Of a DNA stretch of 64,000 nucleotides, positions 63,983 through 64,000 are shown piece after piece. Under the pieces are notes generated by a model. The model saw nothing but the letters and a program-made list of their open reading frames with translations, had not been told where the DNA came from and did not search any database. Where the stretch lies: positions 2,046,001 through 2,110,000 of the forward strand of contig OZ243042.1 of NCBI GenBank assembly GCA_965212085.1, given 5' to 3'. The stretch's first letter is position 1. Every line of letters starts with the position of its first letter. A program made the position numbers and the translations under genes. Source of the DNA: JAHRAW01 sp965212085 (GTDB taxonomy: Bacteria > Pseudomonadota > Gammaproteobacteria > Arenicellales > Poriferihabitantaceae).

Positions 63983-64000
63983 CGCGTAGCCCGTAAGGCG

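Overview
The window looks like chromosome of a GC-rich gammaproteobacterium, probably an uncultured one. The basis is recognisable housekeeping genes in gammaproteobacterial style: mlaFEDCB, xseB-ispA-dxs, rpmF-plsX-fabH-fabG-acpP, recA-recX-alaS-lysC, parE, a BolA/glutaredoxin pair and sat-trxB. I could not run any search, so genus-level placement is not attempted. No rRNA, tRNA or CRISPR array was recognised.

Layout. Positions 1-14.9 kb form an accessory region. It holds the N-terminal part of a cytochrome c5-like gene. Next comes a three-gene candidate defence locus on the minus strand: a SNF2-type helicase, an Hsp70/actin-like ATPase with a DnaJ-type zinc finger, and an N6-adenine DNA methylase. 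A truncated cytochrome paralogue lies inside that locus. After glycerate kinase and parE come an overlapping GIY-YIG-like/YaaA-like gene pair, a small HExxH metalloprotein and a Panacea-type toxin-antitoxin pair. From 14.9 to 24.3 kb the genes are core: isoprenoid precursor synthesis (ispA, dxs), folE2, a LysR/EamA divergent pair, and the Mla phospholipid transport operon. At 24.4-26.8 kb an AT-richer gene encodes a large GTPase with an integrase-like arm DNA-binding N-terminus; its promoter matches the sigma70 consensus exactly and is bracketed by 21-bp inverted repeats.

From 27 to 33.1 kb lie bolA/grxD, a Rieske oxygenase and a polyamine-type ABC importer (potD-potBCA). A 0.43-kb palindromic repeat region follows, then a methyltransferase and an MFS transporter. 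From 35.6 to 39.5 kb a tightly coupled minus-strand operon carries DAHP synthase, ATP sulfurylase, thioredoxin reductase and an Smr protein. From 39.7 to 43.5 kb is the fatty-acid/phospholipid cluster, without fabD or fabF. From 43.6 to 50 kb is a branched-chain amino acid (Liv) importer with a thioesterase and an EamA permease inserted between the binding protein and the permeases. From 50 to 57.5 kb are a methyltransferase, sixA, recA, recX, alaS and lysC. The last part holds an EamA permease, a large ABC exporter-like protein whose ATP-binding motifs are degenerate, a cyclic-nucleotide-binding protein, a rhodanese, and a divergent DAHP-synthase-like enzyme whose last codons come from a dispersed palindromic repeat.

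Two features recur across the window. One is a REP/MITE-like palindrome family, with near-identical 70-nt copies at 33.3, 53.4 and 63.9 kb and diverged relatives elsewhere. The other is a set of short tandem duplications that put low-complexity inserts into otherwise conserved proteins (XseB, Dxs, MlaB, TrxB, RecX, AlaS, rhodanese, the ABC-like protein). The strongest candidates for an undescribed system are the helicase/Hsp70-zinc-finger/methylase locus and the arm-DBD GTPase with its symmetrical promoter.
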